A DNA stretch of 64,000 bases, from the NCBI RefSeq assembly GCF_039555335.1, contig NW_027305508.1:806001-870000 (forward strand). Direction: 5' to 3'. The DNA comes from Amphiura filiformis (Eukaryota; Echinodermata; Ophiuroidea; Amphilepidida; Amphiuridae). Positions 52,501-57,243 of this stretch are shown piece after piece. Numbering within the stretch: position 1 is the stretch's first letter; every line of letters begins with the position of its first letter. The notes below the pieces were generated by a model, which did not search any database, had not been told where the DNA came from, and saw only the letters and a program-made list of their open reading frames with translations. The position numbers and the translations under genes are program-made.

Positions 52501-53623
52501 ATAATTATTGCTAAAGTCAGGTTTCGATTGCGTTTTTCATAATCACATTTTATTGACTTAATACAATAGAATTTCATTTTCAGCAAGCAAGCCCATATTG
52601 AAATAGTGCTTCGTGTATTTTGATTAATTTCTTTCAACAAGAGTCATTATGTGTGATTGTAATTTGTATGCATTGTCCGAAACATTCAAATACATTATGT
52701 GGAGAAGAATGGCTCATACAGAATTGGTTATTTAAAAGGGCATTTCGTGATCCACAGCATTATTTACCACCCCCCCCCCTCCCCACTTATCTCAAAGCTG
52801 AGACTTTTACTAGAAACATGGCTACATATGTACACAAATTTTCTTGCATATTCGTTAGCAAAAATAAATTGAATTACGTTCTGGTGTAGGTACCAGAAGG
52901 AAATTAATACACATTGTCTATCATAACATGATCATGCATAACTCACAAAGGCAAAATCGTAAGCTTTTTTCGTGTAAATCTACTACAAAATGTCATAAAA
53001 AAAGAGGATAGGCCTACTAGGATCATAAAATACTTCTTTTGAGAGAAAAATCACAGCGGAGAACCGGGAAATCACGGCGGAGCAATGAACAGAACACGCC
53101 AGAGTGGTTCTTTACAATATAGTTCTTTGAAAGAGTGAAAAATGTCAAACTCTTGCAATTAGGCCTACTTTTTAGAGTTATGGAGTTTGGAATGCATAAA
53201 TACTCACTCTTTTGGTTCGTTCTCTTACATTTCAGAGTAACGGAAGAATAACTCAGCTTGAATATTGACTAAATGGTCAATGCAATAATTTAAGACTAAT
53301 ATATTGTAAATAATGCAAATTGGTGTTAATTCGGTTTTGCCAAAGATAACCATCGTGCAAATTGGATAGCTCAGGTTAAAATTATATTTTACGCATTGTA
53401 TATCCATGTCCAAAATTACAAGCAGCATCAGCAAAACAATAAAACAGTAACCGTATTTCTGTTCCCAACAGATTCTATCTATCTTATCAGTGCTATCGAT
53501 ACAAATCACCATTGCACAGACGTCCAGCGCCTGTAGGCACTTACCTGTGATCTCGCTATAAAATAATATCACTATAAAGAAAACGGAATTCCAATAAACT
53601 CGATAAGTTGATATACCATCCAT
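7120..53623 (-). CDS. Adhesion GPCR: CCP, Ig, 4 HYR, HormR, GAIN/GPS, 7TM (18 exons)
   Basis: Predicted cell-surface adhesion receptor. Eighteen exons with GT-AG borders join in phase to 3843 nt: 1280 residues plus stop. Order: signal peptide (1-26), CCP (27-103), Ig-like (104-216), four HYR (217-541), HormR (542-622), GAIN (about 623-909), GPS cysteines C873, C892, C904, C906 with cleavage expected at L909/T910, 7TM (about 932-1177), tail 1178-1280. C995 at the top of TM3 and C1068 in the second extracellular loop can form the conserved disulfide. TM6 has the adhesion-family LGLTWVFGFLAI pattern and TM7 has NSIQGLLVF. Known for the family: autoproteolysis in GAIN leaves a tethered agonist starting TSFAVLM, which activates G proteins; the extracellular domains bind ligand. 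The ligand here is unknown. An in-frame TAA lies six bases before the start ATG, which has A at -3 and G at +4. Missed alternative cassette exons in the long introns cannot be excluded. Confidence 0.9.
7742..7963. repeat. Palindromic MITE in the last receptor intron
   Basis: Ends GGGGTCCACTAAACTTT and AAAGTTTTGTGAAATGGACCCC-type match inverted; the interior repeats CGTAA/TTACG words. Lies between exons 17 and 18. Confidence 0.6.
8257..8425 (-). CDS. Receptor exon 17: second extracellular loop and TM5
   Basis: 169 nt (phase 2-0). Begins with HCFLRPG, which carries C1068, the partner of C995. YYGLMLPIGLILIHNFITFG is TM5. Ends in a basic third intracellular loop, EKKGRSEQ. Acceptor TTCACAG|TTG, donor GAACAG|GTAATG. 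Confidence 0.9.
8902..8968 (-). CDS. Receptor exon 16: TM4
   Basis: 67 nt (phase 1-2), GLPTIIVIICVALTIDEY. This micro-exon is too short to show as an open frame by itself. It is required because exon 15 leaves in phase 1 and exon 17 enters in phase 2. Acceptor AATAG|GA, donor TCTCA|GTAAGTG. Confidence 0.9.
9115..9873. repeat. 110-bp tandem repeat, about 7 copies
   Basis: The anchor GACAACCAATTGC recurs at 9141, 9251, 9361, 9471, 9581, 9691 and 9801, exactly 110 bp apart. Copies are well over 90% alike by eye and share CTTTCTGGAAAGCTGGACTG. Lies in the intron between TM3 and TM4 exons; not coding. Confidence 0.95.
10212..10474 (-). CDS. Receptor exon 15: TM2 and TM3
   Basis: 263 nt (phase 2-1). 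TM2 is ILIQLCFSLLFLYVVFLGG. TM3 starts at C995 (TVCLIIAALLHYFTLTTLAW) and is followed by MAVEARNMYLLL, typical of adhesion GPCRs. The exon ends at the start of TM4. Acceptor TTGTAG|GAG, donor TGGG|GTAAG. Confidence 0.9.
10740..10861 (-). CDS. Receptor exon 14: end of tethered agonist and TM1
   Basis: 122 nt (phase 0-2). DMTGNGS continues the post-GPS segment, and LGCVLSIAGLVLSLATLLAL is TM1. Acceptor AATTAG|GAT, donor CTCAG|GTATG. Confidence 0.9.
11072..11299. mobile_element. Near-perfect foldback MITE with TTAA duplication
   Basis: Arms of about 100 bp are almost identical inverted copies around a 25-bp loop. Ends AGAGGAAG and CTTCCTCT are flanked by TTAA at 11068-11071 and 11300-11303. High arm identity suggests recent insertion. 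Confidence 0.9.
11635..12085. repeat. Degenerate tandem repeats
   Basis: Words such as CACCTGGACAAC, AACATTCCATCCATA and CAGGAATGCAATACTT recur several times at irregular spacing of about 100-150 bp. Intronic, no coding signal. Confidence 0.5.
12728..13293. mobile_element. Inverted-repeat element beside the GPS exon
   Basis: Outer ends TTTCCAAACCATGTTAAG and CTTAACATGGTTTGGAA are inverted. Inner arms AAAGTTAATTTTTTATTAC (about 12984) and its inverse near 13196-13214 enclose a GC-rich core. Non-autonomous DNA transposon; it ends about 26 bp from the GPS exon. Confidence 0.7.
13319..13480 (-). CDS. Receptor exon 13: GPS cleavage motif
   Basis: 54 codons, phase 0-0, residues 863-916. Contains AECVYWDF, then DWSDKGC and VCHCYHLTSFAVLM: four GPS cysteines, two Trp and the HL/T site. 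Family knowledge predicts autoproteolysis between L909 and T910. Acceptor CACCAG|GCC, donor TTAATG|GTAGG. The terminal inverted repeat of a transposon-like element ends about 26 bp past the donor. Confidence 0.95.
15287..15745 (-). pseudogene. Coding relic in left arm of the foldback element
   Basis: Frames on the minus strand read VKGKDVDEARYDIFDRK, then after a frame change RWRFISFAQISLQWRAADI and TVMPEDV, then SENSDLSDPED and a stop at 15289-15287. The ordering (YxxLLY, VNEARY, LPP, W-rich, PED) recalls multicopy hypothetical proteins common in aquatic invertebrate genomes. Frame changes make it a relic. Function unknown. Confidence 0.5.
16050..16494 (+). pseudogene. Coding relic in right arm of the foldback element
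   Basis: Inverted copy of the left-arm relic. Reads HTFTGNDYN at about 16057 (compare the HAFTGCD motif of a multicopy hypothetical family), an in-frame stop, then ELDEYVSLLYRVKGKDVNEA, and ends ELLEENDYEMFSENSDLSDP with stop at 16492-16494. Stops and frame shifts interrupt it. Confidence 0.5.
18273..18478 (-). CDS. Receptor exon 12: GAIN subdomain B
   Basis: 206 nt (phase 1-0), residues 794-862. Contains VHFSFILFQSDRLF, RVISAAVEG and NLTQPVVIEFSPH, the last matching the strand that precedes the GPS in GAIN domains. Acceptor TTACAG|GT, donor CATCAA|GTAGGT. Confidence 0.8.
18552..18741. repeat. Short inverted-repeat element
   Basis: Many forward and inverted copies of AAGAACC/GGTTCTT and AAGGGTT/AACCCTT. 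Ends AAGGGTTCAAC and AACCCAACCCTTTCTTC are roughly inverted. MITE-like; just upstream of exon 12. Confidence 0.5.
19780..20466. mobile_element. CCCAGCAAACAC MITE, copy 1
   Basis: Ends CCCAGCAAACACAAAACG and ACGTTTTTGTGTTTACTGGG are inverted. The interior repeats GTCGGGTTATATAAAGG and AAAACGTTTT. Inserted in the left arm of the Tc1 relic. A second copy in reverse orientation is at 41555-42236. Confidence 0.85.
20467..20910 (+). pseudogene. Tc1-like transposase, C-terminal remnant
   Basis: Reads IHQDDKAHP (from the DDN-RPH motif), RVVNDYLQNMGLERM, then INPDLNSIEQ in another frame (from PDLNPIEH), HLWDQFGVAVRTRV and WLKNGMPSHS. This order is that of the DDE catalytic half of Tc1 transposases. 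Frameshifts and a missing N-terminus show it is dead. Confidence 0.85.
21289..21655 (-). CDS. Receptor exon 11: GAIN domain
   Basis: 122 codons plus one base (phase 0-1), residues 672-793. The helical start VVKTIDNVLNG is followed by an acidic stretch EEEELDDDD, then a coil (KIIKSLEKQV) and beta-rich ITFVSFRDE with SIRLPKEV, as at the GAIN A/B boundary. Acceptor CAATAG|GTA, donor AACG|GTAAG. Confidence 0.75.
22050..22196 (-). CDS. Receptor exon 10: GAIN subdomain A
   Basis: 49 codons, phase 0-0, residues 623-671. The pattern ESVATTLENIADVQ is a helical segment typical of GAIN-A. Acceptor CACAG|ATT, donor GCAGAG|GTAATG. Confidence 0.75.
22731..22858 (-). CDS. Receptor exon 9: HormR, second half
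   Basis: 128 nt, enters in phase 1 and leaves in phase 0, residues 580-622. Contains ANRECELD, the WLEP tryptophan-proline step and the closing VSC of a HormR domain. It then runs into DTVDILDLML, the start of the helical GAIN-A subdomain. Confidence 0.75.
23443..23625. repeat. About 60-bp tandem repeat, 3 copies
   Basis: The block CCACCAGTTCTTTATTTGGC plus AAGGGGCA-type ending recurs three times with decreasing similarity. Intronic, between exons 8 and 9. Confidence 0.45.
23763..23876 (-). CDS. Receptor exon 8: HormR, first half
   Basis: 38 codons, phase 1-1, residues 542-579: AICPSIQ, then GWTLSWENTP and ERCSVYTTN. This fits the first part of a hormone-receptor domain (Cys, Trp, Pro, Cys spacing); the second half lies in exon 9. 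Acceptor TTGCAG|CC, donor AATG|GTAAGC. Confidence 0.75.
23930..24060. repeat. Palindromic MITE
   Basis: GGTCGCGATTTCCAAACATA at 23930 is inverted at 24040-24060, with CGTATCGTACG and TCTATTCAAAATC repeated inverted inside. Arms of about 60 bp meet almost without a loop. About 50 bp upstream of exon 8. Confidence 0.8.
24559..24801 (-). CDS. Receptor exon 7: HYR domain 4
   Basis: 81 codons, phase 1-1, residues 461-541. Contains APWFINCPNDTT, VYWDEPTATDNIG and VVQDSAGNKGICEFNITV, a textbook HYR domain. Acceptor CCACAG|AC, donor ATAG|GTGAG. Confidence 0.9.
25168..25413 (-). CDS. Receptor exon 6: HYR domain 3
   Basis: 82 codons, phase 1-1, residues 379-460. Contains PPVITNCPSNITINV, VTWIEPNITDNSG and YEAKDSSDNEEYCDFFITI, matching the HYR consensus throughout. 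Several NxT/NxS sites suggest N-glycosylation of the extracellular face. Confidence 0.9.
25872..26117 (-). CDS. Receptor exon 5: HYR domain 2
   Basis: 82 codons, phase 1-1, residues 297-378. Contains YCPEDITQSVPPGQ, VSWTAPDAWDNCD, MVYEVSDCSGNLAYCNFTIL. Besides the two framework cysteines it has an extra pair (DNC and SDC) that could form a second disulfide. Acceptor TTTCAG|AT, donor AGAG|GTAAGTG. Confidence 0.9.
26965..27204. mobile_element. TA-flanked MITE
   Basis: CGGGGATGTGCCACG at 26965 and CGTGGCACATCCCCG ending at 27204 are inverted and flanked by TA on both sides. The interior has inverted GCACCCAAATT/AATTGGGTGC words. Tc1/mariner-type duplication. Confidence 0.75.
28300..29105. repeat. 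Tandem repeat of about 120 bp carrying AGGTCAAAGGTCA
   Basis: About six units with the shared words GGGGCTCAAACTC, GACAACAAAC, CATGACCAGGGGAACATTTT and GTCAAAGGTCAT. GGTCAAAGGTCA or a close variant lies near 28333, 28489, 28600, 28731, 28848 and 28970. Intronic. Confidence 0.85.
29377..30469. repeat. Duplicated block, copy 1
   Basis: Same order and orientation as 30688-32356: ATCCCGACCATGAG, the SINE-like head, TTTCAAAAACGGAGCGGTCA, GACATGTCCGATGGCAACTT and GAAACGGGACATTTTCC. Lacks two insertions seen in copy 2. Confidence 0.85.
29551..29650 (+). mobile_element. tRNA-derived SINE-like head, copy 1
   Basis: An A-box-like TGGCCCAGTCAG near 29556 and a B-box GGTTCGAATCC at 29629 are spaced as in Pol III promoters. 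T-stem and acceptor do not pair properly, so it is not a working tRNA. Confidence 0.55.
30720..30813. mobile_element. 94-bp hairpin MITE
   Basis: GGGTGTTTATAAACCGAGGA and its inverse TCCTCGGTTTATAAGCACCC flank a short core. Absent from the sister block (29377-30469), so it inserted after the duplication or was lost there. Confidence 0.8.
30960..31050 (+). mobile_element. tRNA-derived SINE-like head, copy 2
   Basis: Nearly identical to copy 1, with TGGCCCAGTCAG near 30965 and GGTTCGAATCC near 31027. After the shared CACCCAGAGCAAACAA end it diverges from copy 1. Confidence 0.55.
31270..31700. mobile_element. TA-flanked foldback element with CAGGGTGTCCC ends
   Basis: CAGGGTGTCCCAAAG at 31270 and GGGACACCCTG ending at 31700 are inverted, each next to TA. 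Inner arms are also inverted (CATAACTAAATAACTGGTG-type against CACTTATATAGTTATG). In the sister block only the right half remains. Confidence 0.7.
32425..32682. mobile_element. hAT-like MITE with 8-bp target duplication
   Basis: Ends CAGGCCCGTACGCA and TGCGTACGGGCCTG are flanked by TACATAGG at 32417-32424 and 32683-32690. Eight-base duplications and CA...TG ends are features of hAT elements. No transposase. Confidence 0.88.
32690..33200. repeat. Imperfect tandem duplication
   Basis: TTGTCTCGGATG...CAACTG recurs at about 32690 and 32968. AGAACACGAAGAAGCAGTTG plus AATAGAGCTGGCATATTATT recur at about 33050 and 33130. Intronic. Confidence 0.6.
33294..33400. repeat. Small dispersed palindromic MITE, copy 1
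   Basis: GGGCTATTCCATTTAAAATC at left and a diverged inverse at right enclose CTGTGGAAGATT and its inverse AGTCTTCCACAG. Related copies lie at 34716-34850 and about 45180-45312. Confidence 0.6.
33860..34615. repeat. Repeat with TGACCTTTGACC words and (GAAA)n end
   Basis: ATGACCTTTGACCCCAATG and variants recur at least seven times at irregular spacing. The element ends in a GAAA microsatellite near 34560, a common 3' end for retroposons. Confidence 0.65.
34716..34850. repeat. Small dispersed palindromic MITE, copy 2
   Basis: CTCTGTGGAAGATTTT and its inverse ATATTCCACAGGGGG, ending GTGGATTTCAAGTCGAATAG, related to copies at 33294 and 45180. Confidence 0.6.
35110..36170. mobile_element. Foldback element with internal repeats
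   Basis: Left words (AGCGAGAACCAATCAGAGCA, TAGTGACAATTTTGTTATAA, AATTGTACAAAAT) recur inverted in reverse order on the right, centred near 35725. Several copies of GAGATGTTGA-CGTCTA and GTATTGGACACATCA lie inside. No transposase seen. Confidence 0.65.
37132..38544. mobile_element. 1.4-kb TIR element with orientation-switching motif array
   Basis: 72-bp ends (AGGTGAAAAAGTTCAATTTG and its inverse) mark 37132-37203 and 38473-38544. Inside are three units of about 150 bp with ATCCAAGATGGTGGCC, then about 20 short copies of CCTTATCTGGGGTTTA or its inverse. No coding frame. Confidence 0.85.
39715..39867. mobile_element. Harbinger-like palindromic MITE, copy 1 (intact)
   Basis: TGCGGCCCATACACGTTCAA at left and its near-inverse at right, flanked by TTA at 39712-39714 and 39868-39870. 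A 3-bp TWA duplication is typical of PIF/Harbinger elements. Confidence 0.85.
40239..40722. mobile_element. Harbinger-like palindromic MITE, copy 2 (interrupted)
   Basis: Same ends as copy 1 (TGCGGCCCATACACG and inverse), flanked by TAA and TTA. Split by another element at 40303-40621; without it the length would be about that of copy 1. Confidence 0.85.
40303..40621. mobile_element. CACTAGTG palindromic MITE nested in another MITE
   Basis: CACTAGTGGAAAATTCAAAA at left is inverted at right; arms hold ATGAGAATT and CTCATT words in mirror order. Flanked by CAT on both sides; the neighbouring copy 1 shows the empty site. Confidence 0.9.
41555..42236. mobile_element. CCCAGCAAACAC MITE, copy 2
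   Basis: Same family as 19780-20466 in opposite orientation. Flanked by TA at 41553-41554 and 42237-42238. The interior carries GTCGGGTTATATAAAGG and many AACGTTTT words. Confidence 0.88.
42428..43285 (-). mobile_element. LINE reverse-transcriptase C-terminal fragment
   Basis: Minus-strand frames read DKLQKWSETGCLNSMPANAK, YTMGNQSLEDMDQEKDMGVY, KVQRRATKLVPKLK and RGHNMKIFKPRLTE, in the order seen downstream of the RT palm in CR1-like LINEs. Frameshifts and stops break it. It is truncated at its 5' end and stops at a TAAGTG-type short repeat near 42430-42450. Confidence 0.85.
43439..43678 (-). CDS. Receptor exon 4: HYR domain 1
   Basis: 80 codons, phase 1-1, residues 217-296. HYR hallmarks: DCPNNITV at the start, a central VYWTIP, late VHYYLARDSSSDH and the closing CEFKVTVL. 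It lacks the usual DN pair after the tryptophan strand, so it is the most divergent of the four. A 17.3-kb intron separates it from HYR2. A LINE fragment begins about 150 bp downstream of its donor. Confidence 0.85.
44070..44408 (-). CDS. Receptor exon 3: Ig-like domain
   Basis: 113 codons, phase 1-1, residues 104-216. The Ig signature is the strand-B cysteine in VEVLCLVAEG and the strand-F motif LSDSGTFGCRS. This is the usual D-x-G-x-[YF]-x-C form with Phe in place of Tyr. Donor is CAAC|GTAAG. The open frame runs past the donor into the intron, but that part has no domain match and is not counted. Confidence 0.75.
44643..44873 (-). CDS. Receptor exon 2: CCP/sushi domain
   Basis: 77 codons, phase 1-1, acceptor CTTGCAG|AT and donor TGTG|GTATG. 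Residues 27-103 hold the four-cysteine CCP pattern: GC near the start, VCADPG, RAC, then a Trp in QWSGPEPLC. CCP modules usually bind proteins in complement and adhesion receptors. It directly precedes the Ig exon, 234 bp away. Confidence 0.8.
45180..45312. repeat. Small dispersed palindromic MITE, copy 3
   Basis: TGAAATCTACACCCCTGTGT and GGGGGTGTATCTAATTCAAC-type ends around GTCTTCC; related to copies at 33294 and 34716 but more diverged. Confidence 0.45.
47455..47545. repeat. Inverted flank motif, left copy
   Basis: CATTACTCGTTGACTGCCGA then CCCAATAAA and TTAGTCACCGG; recurs inverted at 50330-50400 and, degenerate, at 47962-48038 in the same orientation. Confidence 0.6.
47641..47720 (-). 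pseudogene. Class II tRNA-like (Leu/Ser type) remnant
   Basis: On the minus strand TGGCCGAGTGGTCTAAGGC is a perfect Leu/Ser-type D arm, GCGTTGCGC can form a variable arm, and GAGTTCGAACCCC is the T loop. Acceptor halves (AGACAAA and CTCTGCC) do not pair and the anticodon stem is poor, so it is a pseudogene or SINE head. Confidence 0.65.
48367..48421 (+). repeat. Homopurine tract
   Basis: About 55 bases of almost only A and G. Such tracts can form triplex structures; no function is shown here. Confidence 0.6.
48448..48720. repeat. Dispersed repeat copy B
   Basis: Same ordered motifs as 1768-2150 (ATATTTTGCCAGGGGG, GATGGTCAATATAATCA, TTTCGCGCGCATTTGTACCA), same orientation. Confidence 0.6.
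49195..50170. repeat. Tandem repeats carrying TGACCTCAAATGACCC
   Basis: Two units of about 130 bp, then about five units of 146-151 bp; the anchor TAACGAACATAAAC is at 49491, 49642, 49788, 49937 and 50088. Each unit has a TGACCT-4 bp-TGACCC direct repeat and ACCCACCCACCGAGTTTGAG. Confidence 0.9.
50330..50400. repeat. Inverted flank motif, right copy
   Basis: CCGGTGACTAAGTCCGATTT and TCGGCAGTCAACGAGTAATG, the inverse of 47455-47545. The pair could be ends of a 2.9-kb composite element. Confidence 0.6.
52736..53038. mobile_element. TTAA MITE family B, copy 1
   Basis: AAGGGCATTTCGTGATCCAC at left, inverse AGGATCATAAAATACTTCTT at right; TTAA on the left and TTGA on the right. Same family as 54440-54775 and 62213-62566. 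Confidence 0.75.
53545..53623 (-). CDS. Receptor exon 1: start codon and signal peptide
   Basis: Codes residues 1-26, with a hydrophobic core VFFIVILFYS preceded by polar residues, as in a signal peptide. The donor is CACAG|GTAAGTG and the exon ends in phase 1. An in-frame TAA just upstream fixes the start. An 8.7-kb intron follows. Confidence 0.8.
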
Positions 53624-53870
53624 GATTTAAGTTCCAAATTAAATTCCAGTGGTTAATTAATTTCACTAATAAAGATCCATCCAGGTTGCTGGTTTGCTCT
53701 CTTAGTTTGAACTGATACAGTGTTGTGATTTCTCCTGTGTTTTTATGTTGAGTTTTGGTTGGTGCGGGTTTGGTTCTGTGACGTTTGTGGCTTCGTATTT
53801 CCGCATGCGCCTAGACTCTGAATCAACCTGTACCTTGCTTGTGGGTTTGCAACTTCCATACAAGGTTGCT
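53624..53870 (-). promoter_or_regulatory. 5' flank of the receptor gene
   Basis: Sequence just upstream of the receptor start codon. It is more GC-balanced than its surroundings and contains CCGCATGCGC at 53801-53810, which resembles an NRF-1 site. I see no clear TATA box. The transcription start is not determinable by eye, and a further 5' non-coding exon is possible. Confidence 0.3.
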
Positions 53871-54439
53871 ATAATATATTCCAGAAAAATATGGTTACCA
53901 ATAATAGTTTTGTTTTAAAGCCATTATTGTAACATTTCCATACAAAATAGATTTAGGATTTCTTTCCTAAAATGTTAGCTTTTATTATCAGATATGCCCC
54001 TTTCAATTCTGAGCCGAACAAGTGAGTTAAAGCAAATAAAATTGGGACTTCTACCGGGGATTTCTACCAACGCCGATGTGGCCAATGCGTGTTACTCCGT
54101 CGGTCGTGCTACGGTACGATCTTTTGATGTGTGTATGACCGTCCCGAACGCATGCATGTACGTACTGTTTTATGAACATCGCGTAAGCGTTCTACTAATA
54201 TTTATATCGTAATAATTAAACGACGGTTCCTGCGTTTTATTCAAAATCTCCGTCGAAAAACTACACCTGATTTTTGCAGGGTAGGCCTATGTTAGATTAA
54301 TAAAGTAAAATAAATATAATCGTCTAAAAAACAGAATTTTGAAAAATATTGAGCAAATGTTACAATATGAAAAATGCAGAAATAGATAATGGACAATTCT
54401 TGCGAACTGTACTCAGAAATGAGGGTTCTAGGGTCTTAA

Positions 54440-54775
54440 AGGAGTATTTCGTGATCCTAGCATCTTCTTTTTCAGTAGATATCCACGAAAAAAAGCTTAT
54501 TTCCAAAATTTCAGTTGATTCCGATTTTGCGTTTGCGAGTAATATGCATGATTATTTGTATTACACTGCTCCATAGACAATGTGTTGTAATTTCGTTCTG
54601 GTATACCAGAACGAAATTCAAATTCCACGATATCTTTGCTAAACGAATTAATCTGCAAGAAATATTTTGTACATAAACATTATGTAGCCAGAGGTTTCCA
54701 ATGATATAAAAATCTCAACTTTTTTGGAGAAAAGTGACTAGTGGGGGATGATGCTGTGGATCACGAAATGCCCTT
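54440..54775. mobile_element. TTAA MITE family B, copy 2
   Basis: AGGAGTATTTCGTGATCC and GGATCACGAAATGCCCTT ends, flanked by TTAA at 54436-54439 and 54776-54779. Also contains an internal palindrome TTCGTTCTGGTATACCAGAA. Confidence 0.85.
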
Positions 54776-56092
54776 TTAAGGAACCATTGTTTGTCTATTA
54801 TATGGAACCCGTAAGACGAAAAGGTTGTTTAAATTGAAAGAACCCCTTTATGTTCTTAAAAAGTGTTATTTAACCCACATTAGAACCATTTTTGGTTGAG
54901 GTCCGAAGTTGAGGGTTTCATAATTGTAAAGGACACGTTTTATAACCTTCGTTTTTAGATTTGACGTATTTCGATTTTGAATGAAAAGTTCCACATTTTT
55001 CTGAAAGCCAGTATAAAATTTATAGCTATATGCACTAACGGCCTATCTGTCATACAGAACTCGTTTACTCCACTTCGCCCGCCGCTAGATTTAAGTATGA
55101 AGTGCATTTCCACCGGAAAAGTTGTGTTTAAGGACATCCGGAGTGTCTACTGGCTATTTATGTTTACGTGTTATTTATCTGTTGGTGTTGATGGTACAGA
55201 GAGTATAAATAATAATTATTACACGCAATGTGAAATGTCAAACGGACACAGACAAATAAAGGATAGCTTGTGAGCATGTGACCCGTTTTCACAAAACATA
55301 GTACAGTTTTGTCCACGACAAATTCACCATGACCTTTTCAGCCATAAACCCGCTTAGTGAAGATTAAACCGAGATATGCAGTACTAAACCATTATAGTAA
55401 TCTATTGCCCATTACCACGTGATAATATTAATTCAACGAGCGATCGAATTGTCCCCTACGGTCGACTAATCCGATCGATAATGTCGCTATTGATATGTAC
55501 GGACGGAGCTCCACTGACCGAGTTTTTTTTCACTGGTTTGCTGTCATTTACTCATCAAGGCGGTCCCCCGTTATTATAAGGACTATGCTAATGATTTAAA
55601 GATTGACATGTAGAGAATAAACCATACTTGATTCACAGAGTGAGTACTAAATTTGTACCTATTACGATTTCGTGACACCAATTTTCCAAATACGACCAAG
55701 CCAGGGTTGCCCAGTGAAGCAAAATGTGCATTGGAATAAAACGGGAATTTGGACAGATGGTAGGATTTCTTTCTCATACAAATGTATGGTTCCCCCGTTA
55801 TTAAAGCTTGTACCGGGTTGAAAATACAGATATTTTGAAAAGAATAAGTAATTGAAACGAAGAGCGCTACTAGTAGGGGTCAATTGCCTATTGTGAGTGC
55901 CCCTGTGTTGTGTGCATACATGTAGTTAACAATAACTGCATGATGTATAATGTCGGCAGACTTTGAGATAAATGCCTTTAACAGTGGTCTTAACCCTGGA
56001 ATCAGTGAAACTTTTGGTCCTCATAACTTCGAACTTTGTTGGTCTAAAGTATACTTAGGCCTATGGCAGTTTTAAAAGTTATAATTTTAAAG

Positions 56093-56601
56093 CCCGGTGG
56101 GTTCAGTCTTCACTGACAATGTGTACGCATGATGGTTCCAAATAGGGGTACTTTTCAAGAGATGTCCGCGGAATTTTCGAGGACAAAATTGTTCGCGATT
56201 GTCCAAATTAGGGGTGTTTTGGAGCAACATTGTCCTTGAAATGAAAAAATAGGGTGTATTTCTGGACTTTCGTCCGCGTTTTACCGCTATAGTTTTCGTT
56301 ATTGGCCTCATTTCCCCGTGAAATAGGGGGAAAATTCAAAAGCGTCCTTGAAATGGTAAAAATAGGGGTATTTATTTCTGAAAAATGTCCTTGATTCCTC
56401 GAGATAAGGGGGTGAAATGAAAATGCATCCTCAAAATGATAAAAATAGGGGAGGTATTTGGGGGCAAATTTTCCTTGATTTCGCGCAAAATAGGGGGTAA
56501 AATTGCTGCAAATGTCCTCGATTCCCCGTGAAATAGGGGTCATTTTCAAATCCTGGAACGGTCATACGTCCTACCTTTAAATACAAACTGAACCCACCGG
56601 G
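56093..56601. mobile_element. Non-autonomous element with 8-bp duplication TTTTAAAG
   Basis: Ends CCCGGTGGGTTCAG and CTGAACCCACCGGG are flanked by TTTTAAAG at 56085-56092 and 56602-56609. The interior has about six degenerate units with AAATAGGGG and GTCCTTGA. Confidence 0.88.
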
Positions 56602-56969
56602 TTTTAAAGCTCAGTATCTATTTTTGTCAATATTTCAAATTATTTCAAGCCTGATAGCTACAAGTTCCGCGGTTAATGGAACTGGGTCACAGATGATATA
56701 AGTATACCAACTGCCGCTAAGCTTTGGACGAGACACGCCTATAGGGTAGACCTACCTGATCATAGTGAATCATGCATAGGGCCTATGTGATACAATATGA
56801 GTCAAACAAAATCAGGCTTGGAAGAAGACGCACAAAAATCGTTCTAAATGGCCACAGAGTTAAAAGTTGTTGGCTATTATGAATAATAATGATAATAATA
56901 ATCAAAAGTTTGGTTTATTTATTCCATATCCACCCAACTTTTCTCTGAGTTCGTAAATAATCTGCGCGG

Positions 56970-57243
56970 ACAATCAATCAATTAATCAATCATCCAGGAT
57001 CAATCAATCAATCAATCAACAATCAATCAATCAATCAATAAATCAATAAATCAATCAATCATCAATCAACATCAATCAACCAAATGAATCAATCAACATT
57101 CAAACATATCAATCAATTCCGCAATCAATCAATCAACATATCAATCAATCAATCAATCAATCAATCCACCCATCAATCAATCAATCCGCCAATCAATCAT
57201 TCAATCAACCAACTTGTCACTCACTCACTCAATCAATAAAAGA
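56970..57243 (+). repeat. (TCAA)n microsatellite
   Basis: About 270 bp of TCAA tetranucleotide repeats with interruptions. Shorter tracts of the same kind recur within the neighbouring 600-bp units. Confidence 0.95.

Larger units (their letters stand above)
44874..53544. other. Receptor intron 1 (8.7 kb)
   Basis: Separates the signal-peptide exon from the CCP exon. Holds dispersed repeats, a tRNA-like remnant, a purine tract and DR4-like tandem repeats. Stretches such as 45320-46500 and 50420-52700 show no exon, RNA gene or repeat that I can support. Confidence 0.55.

Noticed and set aside
53225-53623. 132-codon minus-strand frame as a membrane protein
   Set aside because: The donor CACAG|GTAAGTG after 26 codons joins in phase to the CCP exon; the hydrophobic remainder is intron.
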